Assembly: GCA_023333565.1 (NCBI GenBank) | Contig: JAJKFH010000714.1 | Span: 1 to 64,000, forward strand | Source: Puffinus mauretanicus | Taxonomy: Eukaryota; Chordata; Aves; Procellariiformes; Procellariidae | Length of the DNA stretch: 64,000 nt | Direction: 5' to 3' | Shown: piece after piece, positions 29,001-41,538 of the stretch | How positions within the stretch are numbered: the stretch's first letter is position 1 | How the letters are laid out: each line of letters starts with the position of its first letter | Notes under the pieces: generated by a model | What the model was told of the DNA's origin: nothing | The model's database searches: none | Seen by the model: only the letters and a program-made list of their open reading frames with translations | Program-made: the position numbers and the translations under genes

Positions 29001-30252
29001 TAGTTTCCTGCGTAAGAACAAGGCAGAGCCTCAATACAGGAGCTGAGGGGCAGTGCCTTTGCAGATTATTGCCAGCGTGGGCTGGGGTAAGAGGAACACT
29101 GGGGGCCAGCAGCACAGCGCATAAGCTTCCAGTGATAACTGGAAGTCCAGATACCTGCATGGCCCCAGAATTGCCATTTTGTTTGGAGGTGAATGATCCC
29201 CACATCTTCCTTCCATCATCCTGCAATGCAGAACGATAGGCTTTATTCAAAGGGCCCAGGAAAGCAGCATGGATGTATCTTTCTTTAGGACATGTACTTA
29301 CTTTAAACATTTCTGCAGGTGCTAGGCTCAGTAAAACGTTTTATTTAAAAGAACAATCAGGAAAATGTGTTGCTATCTGATGAGTGAGCAAGGGGTGAAG
29401 AATCTGCCAGTACCCTGTCACCTTTCTCCCCCAGGAAACTCCTTCTTGGTTGTGTATCTGCACTTTTAACGCAATTAATCAGATTGTTAGTGAGCCATCA
29501 GGCTAAGGATTCCAGAAAGCCAGAAATAGTATCACTGGATGATTCATCATCTTAAGTGAATTAACATTTTTATGCTGCATGAAATCTAGATAAGTAAAGC
29601 TCAAGAAAGAAACACTGCACAGTTTCTTACTGAAGCTCTGCTCTTAGTTTCAGTGTAGAATATCATTGAAAAAATACCCCTTGCTTTAGTGCTATTGTAC
29701 AGTCTGTAAGCGTAGTCAAGCCTCCGATCACGGTAACTGTTGGGAATAAAAATCACGGGAGTTACTTAGAAAATCATTAGAAAGAGAGCATTTAAAGTGA
29801 TGTGCATCTGTTGAGAGGGATGCTAATGCATGCAGTGTGGAGCAAAGCGTTCCACAGATTTTTGAGGTAAGACACAAAAACAAGGTGTTTAGATTATATT
29901 TATTGTAATTGACTGATCAGCTGATCTTTGTTAATACCAGATAACTGAACTTGGAAAAATAAAGAGAATTTCAATTCAATTTCAATGGTTAATGCAAATT
30001 AAACTTCATTGGTTTAGTTTTACTGCTGAAAAAAATTATTCTAGCCGTTAAGCATTTCAAGAAACGGTACCAGCAACCACAGTCAAAACATATTGCTGGG
30101 ATAAAATAGTTACCTAGCCTGTATAGCCCAGCTAATAGTTAGATTCAAACAGCGATGTATTGGTTCTTACAGGGAAGTATTTTGTGGCTGATTATTTTGT
30201 GACTGACTGGCTCTCTCCTTCTCACTCCCCGCCAAATCCCTTTTTATGACAG
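26085..30252 (+). other. Last MRPS27 intron
   Basis: This is a non-coding interval of 4.2 kb. It carries a degenerate tandem duplication at 26631-26698. Stretches near 27.5-28.0 kb and 28.9-29.3 kb have open frames of about 125 codons on the minus strand without any recognisable family, so I treat them as chance. Confidence 0.75.
26631..26698. repeat. Imperfect tandem duplication, about 31 bp
   Basis: CATAGCTATATAAtGAGtgC and the following ATTTTATTT (from 26631) recur from 26668 with a few substitutions, separated by a few bases. It is an older duplication than the one near 21.5 kb. Confidence 0.75.
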
Positions 30253-30492
30253 GAGCTGTACTCTCAGCTGCATTCACTTGGCAAGGTTGAATCTGAAAGC
30301 CTGTTAACCCTGACCACCCAACTTGTCAAGGAAAAGCTGCCAGCATGTGAAGTGGAAGACATTGCAAAACATGAGCAGAAGCTAAAGGAGTGGGAGCAAG
30401 AACAAGCACTTCTCATTGAGAGAGAAAGAGAGATGAGAGAAAAGGCTAAGCATGAAATGGAAGCTAGGAAGCTAGCTAATGCATCTGCTTAG
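30253..30492 (+). CDS. MRPS27: MRPS27 terminal coding exon with stop codon
   Basis: The exon follows an ATGACAG acceptor and encodes 79 residues and a TAG stop. It begins [20 protein letters not shown], includes the conserved TTQLVKEKL motif, and continues as a charged Glu/Lys/Arg helix, probably a coiled coil, ending ARKLANASA. The human protein has the same TTQLVKEKL motif, long C-terminal helix and ASA end. The preceding intron, about 4.2 kb, is the longest complete one seen in this gene. Confidence 0.94.
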   Translation, partial: ELYSQLHSLGKVESESLLTLTTQLVKEKLPACEVEDIAKHEQKLKEWEQEQALLIEREREMREKAKHEMEARKLANASA

Positions 30493-30640
30493 TGCTGGAA
30501 CTCAAAGACTACCATACTGGTATGCATTCCTCTGTCAGTGAACTGAAGTGCTCACCATTATTAATATTTCACTTCGATCCTGCTGTGAATGTGACTATAT
30601 GTGACTGCTATATGCAAATTAAAACTTTTCCCATTTTTCC
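30493..30640 (+). other. MRPS27: MRPS27 3' UTR (short form)
   Basis: This non-coding sequence follows the stop codon and runs to just past an ATTAAA hexamer. The downstream end is inferred from that signal. No canonical AATAAA was seen in the first few hundred bases, so a longer UTR is possible. Confidence 0.5.
30618..30623 (+). terminator. Candidate polyadenylation signal ATTAAA for MRPS27
   Basis: The hexamer ATTAAA lies about 125 bases after the MRPS27 stop and is followed by T-rich sequence. It is the commonest variant of the canonical signal, but it can also occur by chance in AT-rich DNA. Confidence 0.5.
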
Positions 30641-33600
30641 TGTTTCCTGAAGTAAAGCACATGTGGTTTAGAAATCTTCATCCTGTTTATGATATATTTT
30701 CCTCCTTCCATCAGCTAGGCAGGGGGTGGGATGGAAACAGCACAAAGAAACAAAGGCATAAGAAGTAGCTTGCCTGAGATGAAAGGTGTAGAGGATGGAA
30801 GGAACAAAAGAGGAGGGAAGAATCTCAAACACAAGTTGTTTCAGTAGGGATTTCTCCCAGGGAAGAATGCCTTGGCTACTCTGAACTTCAGACACTAAGA
30901 GGATTAACGTATATTGATTGCTTTTTTTTTCCCCAATTCATTTGGAAAATTCCGGATACTATACATGGAGTTGGAAGCCTAACTTTAGACTGTTTTTCTT
31001 AAAGAGTTTCAGCCTAGCAAGTTAGTGCTTGTACAGGGACTCAGATGTGGCTTCCCTGTAAGGAAGTTAGAAATTTCTGACTTTACTAGTGCTGCTCTGC
31101 TCCACTTTTAGTAGAGAAACACACACAATTGCGTCGGCACACACAGAGGAGCCTCATACTGCAGTGCAGTTTCCTTTTATGTTCTGCGAGCTGTTTTGTG
31201 GGGTTTTTGACCTAATTCCCTTCTTGTCTCAGCTGTGTACATGGTCCCATGCCCCATATTTCAGATTGGTAAAACAATGTAGGTATTCACACAGAGCACA
31301 AGGAAAAGGCAAGGGTGGAAAGGATCATAGTGCATTGGTTGTGGGATGCATCAGCATCCATCCCTGCTTACATTCCCTGTCACCACTGAATCTCATCAGT
31401 TGCAGCCAGTGAATTTATGCAGCTCATGGCATGGCGAGTTCCTTGAAAACAGCGAGCCCCTAGCAACAGCCCTGCTGTATTGCAGCTTGTTATGGTAACA
31501 ACAGGGTTGTTTCACTGTGCTTTATCACAGGGTCTGATAACCATTTCCGGTTTTATCATGCAACTGCCTAGTCTTACAGTGATAAAACTCACATCACAAA
31601 CTCACTGTAAATCTGGTGAGAACACGCTGCCAATCTGTGAAGTGAACTTGTTTTACATGTAGGAAAGCATCTTGCCTACATACACGAAATACCTCTTATT
31701 CCCAGCAAGCGCACTCAGAGCCTGATTGCTCCTTCACATCCAAGAACTTGGCAGTAAGGTCCTTCACCCCATCTTGTCAGGAAGTCCCATAGTTTTGCCC
31801 GTACTGCAAAAAGAGAGTGCTGTCTTCAGGTAAGTGGGTGATTTTGTGGCTTGGCTTAACTAAACCAGCAGTGGACTTTCCTAGGCAGCTTTTCTCAAGT
31901 CTCCTGAAGTTTTTTTCCTCTTTCTTGGTCTAAATGCTTTCTGATGACTAGGAGAAGTTAGGGAGCCTGAAGGGAGAGTAGGAGGCCAAACACACTCTTA
32001 AGAACAATTTCCTTAAAACTGGTGGCTTTAAAGAGGTCATCACTCCTAATGCAACCACAGGAGAACGAAGTGTCCCTTCCCTGACCACGTATTTCAGTTC
32101 TTCAGAATCAGAACATGGGTTGTACCTCCAAAGGTTCACAATTACTCCTGCATGGTGATTCCTTTCTCAGCTGCTTTCTACAGACACCACCTCTCCCTCC
32201 TGGGATCTTCTCTACACCACCACAGTTTTAAGACCCTCCTTGCAGACACATGGCCTCTAGCCACCGCAGCTGCTGATCCTGTTGCTTATGAGACATTGTT
32301 TGGCTAATAACAATGCCACAATAGGGACTGCCACATTTCTTCTTGTTTCTTGTTAGCATCTGTTTCTTGGCAGCACAAGGAGCCTGTTTCTGGCCCCACC
32401 ACCACCCTCCCTCACCCTGCTCAGTAGATATGCCAGGCTGCTAATGTTAATTGAGCTCCAGCAAGCTGCCAGCTGCCGTGCCCCCTGCTCCCTCACAGAG
32501 CACGCTTCACTTCCCCCCCAACAAACCCCCATTTTCATTTATTTAGACTTAACTATTACAGCAATAGGGGAAAAAATGCTCCTCTAAACTCTGAGTAGCC
32601 TGTTAATGAACATTACAGGTTGCCTCCTTGTTTTACTCCAGGCACTGTGGGTTTGAATGCTCTGAGCCCAGCCCAAAGTCTAAATTTAAACAGTGTAGTT
32701 ACAATCATTCTCTGCCTTTGCCCAAATCTCCTCCCATATCCTCTGCCTGTGGGAGAGGGGCATTTCCCTGCCAAATGCTTTGCAGGCAGCAAAGCAGATT
32801 CCTGGGGCCATATGAAGGACACCAAACCCAAGACCTGCAGCAGGGGGTCCAGACCATTTGTGGTTTAAGGAGCCAAAAGTTTTGCCAAGCCCTCACATTT
32901 ATCTGTCCCCTTGGTATCGCCCTGAGCAAGAAACCACTTGTGACACTTCCACCAGCTGGGCCAGCTGCACGCCAGGGCCCCTCTTTCCTCCCCTTCATGC
33001 CCCAGCCAAGTATTTCTCCATGGTCCAGTAGCCTTCATCTTGCTTCTCCCCACCCCAGGTCTCACCACTGTCGCACTCAATAGAAACCAGCTTCTGCCAA
33101 ACCAGTGTTTTCTCTCCTAGCAAATCCTCACATTTCACACAAGCCTACCTGCACCTTCCTGAATTCTCCAGCAACCCTCATCGGTGCTTCCCCTTTGACC
33201 TCACCCTTGATCCCCATCAAGTTCCTCCCGAATATCATCTCACATTTATTTCTTCCCCTTCTCCAAGGAGGCTGGCCATGTCTCTTTGCCCGCACCGCTA
33301 TCTCAGACAGCAATGTGCCCCTGGCTCTGCAGACAGCAAGCAGCTTGGGGTACCAAGCACTCGGGCACCCTGAAGTTTGAGGCCCCTGGACACAGCTCAG
33401 TCTCAAGAGGTTGGAAACATGAACTGGCAACTGAAGCTTGAGGGAGGGGAGGAAGGTACACTCCTCTTTGGTGCTCTCTCCTACCTGCTGGCTTTGAGCA
33501 AGGTCAACAGTGAGACAGACAGACTGTGAGATGGAGTAATTCGCAGACCAGTGCTGTTCAGACATGTGCTCAGCTTCCTAAGGGAGACACGGACGGCAGC

Positions 33601-36600
33601 TGTGCACCACAAACACAGCAGCATGAAAAATGCACAGAGTATCAACTAACTCAGCTTGACTTACCTCCTTTTCTTCCTGCTCCAGGAAAAGTAAGAGAGA
33701 CTTGACTGTTCGCTCCCTTGCATAAATCATGTTGCATACACAACCTGTTTTTCAGCTAGTTGCTGGATTACTCTAAAAAAGAAGTTTGAAGAACACTTGT
33801 AACAACACCTAAAAGTGAAACTAGGCCCCAGGTAGTCAAAAGCCCTTCTGTCCGGACGCTGGCAGCTTTGTGTGCACTCCTGTGGTAGCCATCACCCGCT
33901 GGGGTGTAGCTGGCCACTTTTAGAAGGGAGGCAGAGAAGTCATACAGCAGCTTTTGATCATCTGCTGCCTAAACGTGAGCTCTGATGCCAAGGAAAGAAT
34001 GTGGATGTGTATATATATCCATATTAAAAAAAACCAAAATACTTTTATACTCTACAAAGACAAAAAGCTTCTGAATTCATCCAGTCCTGCGCCCTGGTAC
34101 TCATTCGATGCGAGCTCACAACCCAGTGAGCACTTACCCACTAGGAGACTCTCAAGCTTTTTGAAGTGTTGCTGCTCCTTGCTGCACTGTTTCAGACAGC
34201 TGCCTAGACCTTTCTGTATGTGGATGGGACTGGCAAAATATTTCCTGGAGGAAATCTTCATTGGTAGTAAGACTGTCTCCTTTTTTTGGATCACCACTCC
34301 TAGAAATGTTTCCTTCACATCCTGTTTTTGTTAGTGACGACAGCTGTGATTTGGATTAAAGCTATTGCAGTTTCCCTCTTGTCAGTGTATTTCTAAATCA
34401 CAGGAGTGCATCTTTATTCATGAAAATTTTTGAGTAATTTTCCTACTCATTATCCTGGTGTCTGTATAGCTAAAGGCAGAGGACAATCTCCCAGTGCTAG
34501 AAACAATACATTTGCATGCACAGTCACTGAGCTGTGCATGCAAACAAGGTGACCACCAGCCTAAATAATACCTGCCTGCACTAACGCTTATGGTGTAGCA
34601 TTGCCAGACTTGCACATGCTAGCCAGTGTTAACAGCTCTCCTGTGTTTCCCCAGGTGTGGGAGAGACCCTTCTCAACAATGCTAGCCAAAAGAAACAGAA
34701 ACCAGTACAAATGCAAAGCCTGTTTGGTATGTTGGCATGAATTCAGCCGCTGTTAGGAGAAGAAACCCAGCACTTTAAAAGGTTAAAGCTCTTCCTTTTA
34801 ATTCAAAAAGCAGCTTCCCAATTCAAATCCATGGCAGACACCAAATACGCTGCTGATTAGGCAAGCAAATATGTAACTCTTCCTCCCACAAGTGTCACTG
34901 GCAGAACACTTCAGCGAAGCACTGAAGGTCATTATCCATTATTCACAAGAGGAAAATTACATATTTATTCCCTTGCAGCTCAAATAAATGTTGCCTGAAG
35001 CCTTGCACAGATGGGCCCTATTTATGGTAAGAGCCGACCTTGCCAAGATAAAGTTACTAGATGCTCTCAGACCCAGTCAGACTCTATGTCCTACACACAG
35101 AGCTGATATGGAGCCCCTTCCCACAGCTTCAAGCACCTGCCTGTCCCAGTGGCCTGTCCCAGCTTCTCGCCTGCCCGTCCCAAGGCTCTCTGGCCACCCT
35201 AAAACTGTGGGACCAGGATGATGACCTACCCCAGCTGCAGATGAAGGTTGGCTGGTGCAAGGGGGTGTCTGAGCTAAGCAGCCATCACTGTGCCGCTGAG
35301 ACAGCCCGGCGCAGAGGTTAGCAAGCGTCCTCTCTTCTCCCACTTCCTCAGGGGGATGGAGTCATAGTTACAAAAGGGAATTGCACCGTTGACTTTGAGG
35401 GATGCAAGATGTGGTCCACTGAACAGCATCCAATTCTGCAAGTACTGCTACTGCGTTTGCTGGGGCTGTTTATGTAGAAACTACAATTGAACCTTGCAAA
35501 ATGTATTTCTAGTGAGTATTTGAGCACATCTGTGGGAAGTAGAGTTAAATTTACCTTTCCAGAAACTTAATGATGGGAAATGTGAGATGATGACAAGGCT
35601 CTTCAATTGTAGAAGAGAAACTATGGTTGACATAAGTGACAACCTGAACTTGGGATAGTGACTCTTTCAAAATAAAACTGTGGAGAATGAAGTATAGGTC
35701 AAGAATTAGTGACAAAACATTAATTCAAGAGTAACTTAAGATACTAAACATGTGATAGAAAACTGTGCCATCTACTCTGGGTCAGTCTCCCCATGGAAAT
35801 ATCTTTCAGTAATCACAAAGTTGTCTCAGAACTCAGCTAGCAATTGCATAGTACTAACTCTGTTGCTGCTCTTAAACCTTTCTGATAAACTCAAGTCCAC
35901 TCAACTCATTCTAAATTGCAGATGCCCCAGGCACAGAAATAGCATTAGTGCCCCATTGACAAGCCCATTAGATTATCAGGACAAAATTCAGCTTTCAATA
36001 TATCTTGTTTATTGCAAATTCTGACAATTCCTCCCTTAAATAAACCGGGAAAGAAACTTTCAAGCCTCTTCTGGTCCTTACACATGGTAACTGCTGGTAT
36101 AATTACATCTTGGGAACTGTAAACTCTTCCTGGAAATATTACTTTCACTCTGGGGGGTTCATGTTAAGTACTCAAGTGGCTCTGTGGTTCAGTTTACCTT
36201 CAACTCTTTAAGCTAAGAAAGTAACACAGCTAGGCTGAGATAACATGAGGTTTGTGAAAGCTCAGTCAAAATTAATTTCTGGACCTTAACAGGTATACAG
36301 GGTGTAACCTCGGTGTATATAGACGTTGTTATGTATATTTAGCTTTGTTTGTATTAGACGTAAGTTCCATCTATTTCACTTATCTTCTCTGTGTAATTCA
36401 CAAGCACAGGAATGGGCTGAGCTGCAGTATGATGTGTAATCATGGCATATGCAATTTTTTTGGCAGTGAAGCTGGCAGCAGATGCAGAGTCAACCTCCAC
36501 CCCCGCCTTGCCAGCTATTCACACTGGGGCGGGTAATGCAGAGAAGCAGCTACATCAAGTGGTAAGGATCGGTGAGAACCAGTGAACAGAGCTCGTGCAG

Positions 36601-38900
36601 AATACAGTGCCTGCTGGTTTAGTTTTTTAGTTCTCCTCAGTATTTAGTTTCTGGTGGAAATGATGCTGAGTGTGCAGTCAAAAACCAGCAAATCCCCTGG
36701 CAAGTGGAAGACACTCAGCATTACAGGCTCTGGTGGTTTTGGGCTGAATCTGAAGAAAGCACAGGCAGCACAACAGAGGACAGTGCCCTGGGGGTTTCAG
36801 GCTAGTGTGGACTGGTCGTGTCTGTGGGAGATGAAAGTAGGGACCACAGCAGTAGGCAGTGGTCAAAAACTGTTCGCTGAGTGAAGGACATGGGCAATAA
36901 TCATGTAGCCAAAGTAGCACGTGCTCAGAGACACCCTCTAGGAAGCCAAGGAGCTTTGCTGCAATGCTGTGAATTAGCTGGATCTGTGATGTGTCACCAT
37001 GGCTATTACTCAAGAGACCCCTGGACACCTCTTTTCACCCCATTCTAGGAACCATGAAAAGCTACACTTTCCTCCCAGTCACAGAACACTAGAAATCAGT
37101 ATTAAACAGTCTCCAGGTCTAGGATGCCACAAGACAGATCCCTCATTTTAGATAGACCAAAAAGATCTAAGGGACTATCATTTTCCCGTGCCATCTGAAA
37201 TACTTAACAAGCTGACTGAATTTGTTCATTAACACCACTAGTGGAAATAAAATTTCTCCTCCTCAGCAGCCGGTGTTGAAGAAAGGAGCTTTCATTTGGC
37301 ATCTGGAAGCAACAAGCCAAACGCTATAGACCAGGCTGGCCTGCCCCTATCCACAGGTACCATGGGTGGTCCCACTGCACAAATCCAGAACTTCACCCTG
37401 CAACTGCAGGTGAGTAATTGGGGTTGAAGCCTGACCTGGTCTGCTTTGCACAGTCATTTTAATATATTTTCAGTAGCATCAGGCTACTCTACCACAACAG
37501 CTCAAAAAACCTTGACATGGACATATGCAGGATTATACTTGAGATACAAGATTTGCAGCAGTTGACTCCCCTCATCTGGTCTTCATTTTTCGCTACTTCA
37601 CCATGCTCAGCCCAATTCAAGCCAAGCAGAGTATTTCTTATTAATGTCATTAGAAGTTAGAAATGAAACCTTAGATGTTGGAGGCGGATAAGGCCCACAA
37701 AAAAAACCTGCTGTCTGAGGGTGAAGGAAATCCTGCAGGGCCACTGCTTCTCCTTGGAGCGAGCACCTCTTGCTCCCTGCTGCCCCAGCCTTTACCTGCT
37801 TTCATGTCATTACCATCTCCCCGAGCTAAAAAACGTAAGCATTGACTGCTGCAGCTCGCCATGTCAGGCATTGCAGCAGCAAGCAAAACTACAAAGGCAG
37901 AAAGCCTGAACTTACAGCATCCTTTTAACAGGAGTAGAGGAAAATTCTGATGTTTATGAGGTAAAAAACTAAACTGAGAGCCCAGCTTCCCCAAGTGCTC
38001 CATCACCTCTCACCAGGATTACTGGGCAGAGGTGGTCGGGAAGGGTCCATGTCCACTGGAGGCAAGCTGCGCACTCTTGTTAAACTGGAACAACTTTGGA
38101 AAAGACCTCTTTCCCAAACCAGGGTGGGCTCAGTTTGATGTAACTTTGGCATAATCTCTGACACAGCCCCTTGAACGTGTACTTACTGAAAATGAGGTGT
38201 TTTCTCATGCTGCTGAGGGATACAGAAATGAGAACAACAAAAAGAAGTCATGTCATGGTACATCATGGTAATGTTTTACAAGAGGTAAAACTAATCTTCC
38301 GCATTTATTTTCCAATTTCTCCGTAGAGATTGGTTCTTATCTAGCATCTAAATAGTCATTGACCTTTTGAGAAAAAAACCATATAGTAGGTAATCATGGT
38401 TGAAGGAAAAGGGAAAACTTAAAAATACATACATACACAAAGACAAGAAACATGTCAACACCACTTTACCACTTTTGTATTTTATTGTGGAACTGAGTTT
38501 GTTTCCTTTACATCAAATATCCTCAATGGAAGAGGGGATATTGCACACAAATATCATAAAAGCACTACATATTACTTTCACTGGAAACTAATTTTCTACA
38601 TTAGATATGACTGGATAGAATAGAAGTGATGCAGGATTATAAGACATAATACCATACACAGCTGCAGACTGACACAAACACCATTCAGAACAAGAGAGAG
38701 GAGGTGTGTGAGGTGCTTCTCAGCCAGCAACAAGACTGTTTCTTTCCATAGTTTGGAAGATGATGGCTGCATGCAAATGCGTGAAAGCATATTTCAGGTT
38801 TCCTCTTTTACAGTTGTGATTACAGCCCAGTCTTGAAGAGGTAGCTCCTGCCATCTGGAGCTCCTAGCTAGTCTAATGCGGAGAAGCTGCTTTTTTAATT
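30641..38900. other. Intergenic region between MRPS27 and MAP1B
   Basis: No exon of a known gene was recognised. The parts at 32.1-33.6 kb and 35.0-35.4 kb are richer in G+C and so carry longer open frames on both strands (for example 32628-33083 plus and 33128-33565 minus), but none shows a domain, a conserved start or splice context. A perfect hairpin with an octamer motif lies at 34511-34544. Extended 3' ends of either gene could reach into this interval. Confidence 0.65.
34511..34544. repeat. Perfect 13-bp hairpin with octamer motif
   Basis: The arms 34511-34523 and 34532-34544 are perfectly complementary with an 8-base loop. Including the preceding base, the left arm reads ATTTGCAT (34510-34517), the POU-factor octamer. 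The right arm carries the near match ATGCAAAC. This is seen directly in the sequence; regulatory function is unproven. Confidence 0.6.
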
Positions 38901-38939
38901 CTTCTTTTTTTTTTTCTTTCTATATTTTTATGCCATTGT

Positions 38940-38945
38940 TTTATT
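38940..38945 (-). terminator. Candidate distal AATAAA signal for MAP1B
   Basis: TTTATT on the plus strand gives AATAAA on the minus strand, about 4.2 kb after the stop. A second copy stands 66 bases closer to the stop, at 39006-39011. The cluster supports a 3' end near 38.92 kb. Confidence 0.5.
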
Positions 38946-39005
38946 TAGTTACTTAATTTTTTTAGGTTTTTTGTAAAGTCACAACAAACAGACTTTTTTT
39001 CTTTT

Positions 39006-39011
39006 TTTATT
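39006..39011 (-). terminator. Second distal AATAAA signal for MAP1B
   Basis: This is an AATAAA on the minus strand inside an A-rich stretch, part of the same cluster as the signal at 38940. Confidence 0.45.
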
Positions 39012-40075
39012 TTAAATAGCAAACATTTTTAAACCAGGTGAATAATATAATTGCATTCTAAGAAATGCTTACCCCTAGTTGCTTTTAGTGTTTTGTTCAA
39101 TTATTAAGTGAAAAGATGAAAGCTTACAGTTTCTTTCAAGTGTAAACATTATACTTTTTCCTTTTCTAATAAATCCAGACCAACAAAATTACTATTTCTC
39201 TCAAAACATCATTACTGAGCAAGAACCTCTGGCGATAGTTGAACAAAGAGAAGCGTCTGACAGAAGTGTCCCAAATGCACAGTAAGCGCTCTTTGGAGCT
39301 GACTTGCTTGTGGTGGGAGGGATTGAAAATTCAATTAACAAATTGATTAAATCTTAGTAAATGAGTACTGGAACTCTCCTAAAATGCGTAAGCTATCGTA
39401 GACAATTAAAAAAAAAAACATTCATATACACAGTTATCTCCATTCACCACGGTATGTAAAGTAAGTAAAAAAAAATCAAAAGTGATTTCTATGAAAGATG
39501 GGGTGAAAATAGAGGTCAATAAAGTCAGGCCCACCACAGGACTTTGAAAAGGCATGCAAGAGAGGCCCTGTCCGAGTTCAGGAGTGGGGTGGGATCTCCA
39601 AAGTTAATTCTTCATGGAATTATATGAAGCAGTATAATAATAGCATAAAGATCATGACTGGGGATGCTGTTATGGGTAATACCATCATTTAAATGGAGTG
39701 TCCTTTACACTCAGATATTGAATCTTTATTATTAGAGTAATCAATAACAAACCATGCTCCTAGAAATCTATGCTGATCAACAGCACTCACTCATCGTTAA
39801 TGTACATGGTACATTTTGATGACTGTTACACTAAACTAATTGTGTAGTACTAGGACTAGCACAGTTAGATTAGTTCCACAGGCAGGAAAGACATTAAGGG
39901 CAAGAGGAGCTAATGGAGGAGTTCATCGCTGTGTTGCACCCAGGCGCCGCTGCCATTTCAAAGGGAATGGATGGAACCGGCATTACAGTACTTCAGAATA
40001 GCCAGACCAGCGTTTTAGTATTCTTGTAGCAGCAAAAAAGCGAATGTACCTTTTAAGATCAGCTGTAACCGTCTA

Positions 40076-40093
40076 ATTATTATTATTATTATT
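40076..40093. repeat. ATT microsatellite
   Basis: About six ATT units stand in the presumed MAP1B 3' UTR. Confidence 0.6.
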
Positions 40094-41067
40094 CTAAAAG
40101 TAAAACAAATGCTTGAGCCATCACAAACTTGCTTGGGGAGACTTAAGGCTTGATTCCAATTTCATTTACAGTAGGACCAAATGACTGTAACTTCCCTGAC
40201 TGTAGTGAAATTGCTCCTGATTCACAGGAGTAAGTGGCATAAGTGAGATTAGTCTCAGGACCACTGCTGTACTTAAAACAGATTTTCTACCAAAGAAGAG
40301 ACACAAACCATTTCAGATATTGTCAGAAAATCAGAAAATCTGTTCCCACCCACTCAAAAAGTTTGAAATCTGACCTATATAAGAAAGTAGACAAAGCAGA
40401 AAGAATTGTAGAAATAGTACAATTATCCTACCAAACATTTTGCCTATAACTTTGTAGACTATGTATTACAAAAGCAATTTTAAGTGAATGATTATGAGCC
40501 CAGCAAACATGCTTGTTTTCACAATACATTTCCATCTGCCTTTTGTGCCATAGTCATTCTGAGTTATTCTTAACGACTTAAAAGGTATAGCAATAAATAA
40601 AACGGCATTGCTAGAGATACTAAAAAAAGAGAAGACATTAAAAATAAATCAAAACCCCCAACAACTGACAAACAGTAATTCACAGCATTAAATGGGCCTC
40701 AGGAGCCCACATTTAAAGGACTCTAAAGCAGTACAAAAAAAACCCTCGTAAAAATTAGAAGTGCAAACATATACCTATTAAACAAAAATATCCTAACAAT
40801 GTAAAATTGAAATAAATTATAAGTAAAGAAAATAAAATGAGGTCATAGTTCACTACATTGTGAAACTTAGTACCAGCCATAATGGTGAATCATACAGACC
40901 AGCGCATATCTCCATTCTGGAGGCCTTTACACCTTCTTTAAATTCAGATTTCCAAACCTTCTACAATGTTACGAGATTTTTTTAATTGGGGTAAAACTTC
41001 TGACACTAAAAAATCCGAACTATCTTAAATCACAGAACAGTGATGCTGTTCCTCTGCAAGCAGTCTA

Positions 41068-41538
41068 GAGAAGGAAAGGAAGGGGGAGAGGAAGGAGGAA
41101 AGGAGGAGTAAAAGAAGAGTAAAAGAAGAGGCAAGGCAAGGAAGAGGAAAGGAAGAAGAAAGGAAGAGGAAGAGTAAAAGAAGAGGAAATGAGAGGAGGA
41201 AAGAGGAAAGAAGAAGAAAGGAAAGAAGAAGAAAGGAAAGGAAAGAAGAAGAAAGGAAAGCAAAGCAAAGGAAAGGAAAGGAAAGGAAAGGAAAGGAAAG
41301 GAAAAGGAAAGGAAAGGAAAGGAAAGGAAAGGAAAGGAAAGGAAAGGAAAGGAAAGGAAAGGAAAGGAAAGGAAAGGAAAGGAAAGGAAAGGAAAGGAAA
41401 GGGGAAAGGAAAGGAAAGAGGAAAGAGGAAAGAGGAAAGGAAAGAGGAAAGGAAAGAGGAAAGAGGAAAGGAAAGAGGAAAGGAAAGAGGAAAGGAAAAA
41501 GGAAAGGAAAAAGGAAAAGAAAAAGGAAAGGAAAAAGA
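41068..41538. repeat. Long purine tract centred on (GGAAA)n
   Basis: About 470 bp are almost purely purine on the plus strand, broken only by a few T or C bases. The core, about 41266-41402, is nearly perfect GGAAA pentamer with one extra A near 41305. The flanks are GAGGAAA and GAAGAAA variants. It lies in the presumed MAP1B 3' UTR, so the transcript would carry a long UUUCC pyrimidine run. Such mirror-like tracts can form triplex DNA and vary in length. Confidence 0.93.

Larger units (their letters stand above)
1..30640 (+). other. MRPS27: MRPS27 gene, 3' part (introns, seven coding exons, 3' UTR)
   Basis: This is the 3' part of the gene for mitochondrial small ribosomal subunit protein mS27, a pentatricopeptide-repeat (PPR) protein that associates with mitochondrial rRNA and supports mitochondrial translation (known for the mammalian family). 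Seven exons join in frame across AG/GT splice sites and encode about 316 residues that match the human protein from roughly residue 95 to the C-terminus. Adding the missing roughly 94 residues gives about 410, close to the human 414 that I remember. Exons for the mitochondrial targeting sequence and N-terminus were not found in the first 15 kb and should lie upstream of the window. The gene converges on MAP1B, as in human. The right end given here is an estimate, placed just after a possible polyadenylation signal. Confidence 0.93.

Noticed and set aside
32613..33565. Several open frames of 70-150 codons on both strands in the intergenic gap
   Set aside because: Frames overlap on both strands in a locally GC-rich stretch and resemble no protein family that I know.
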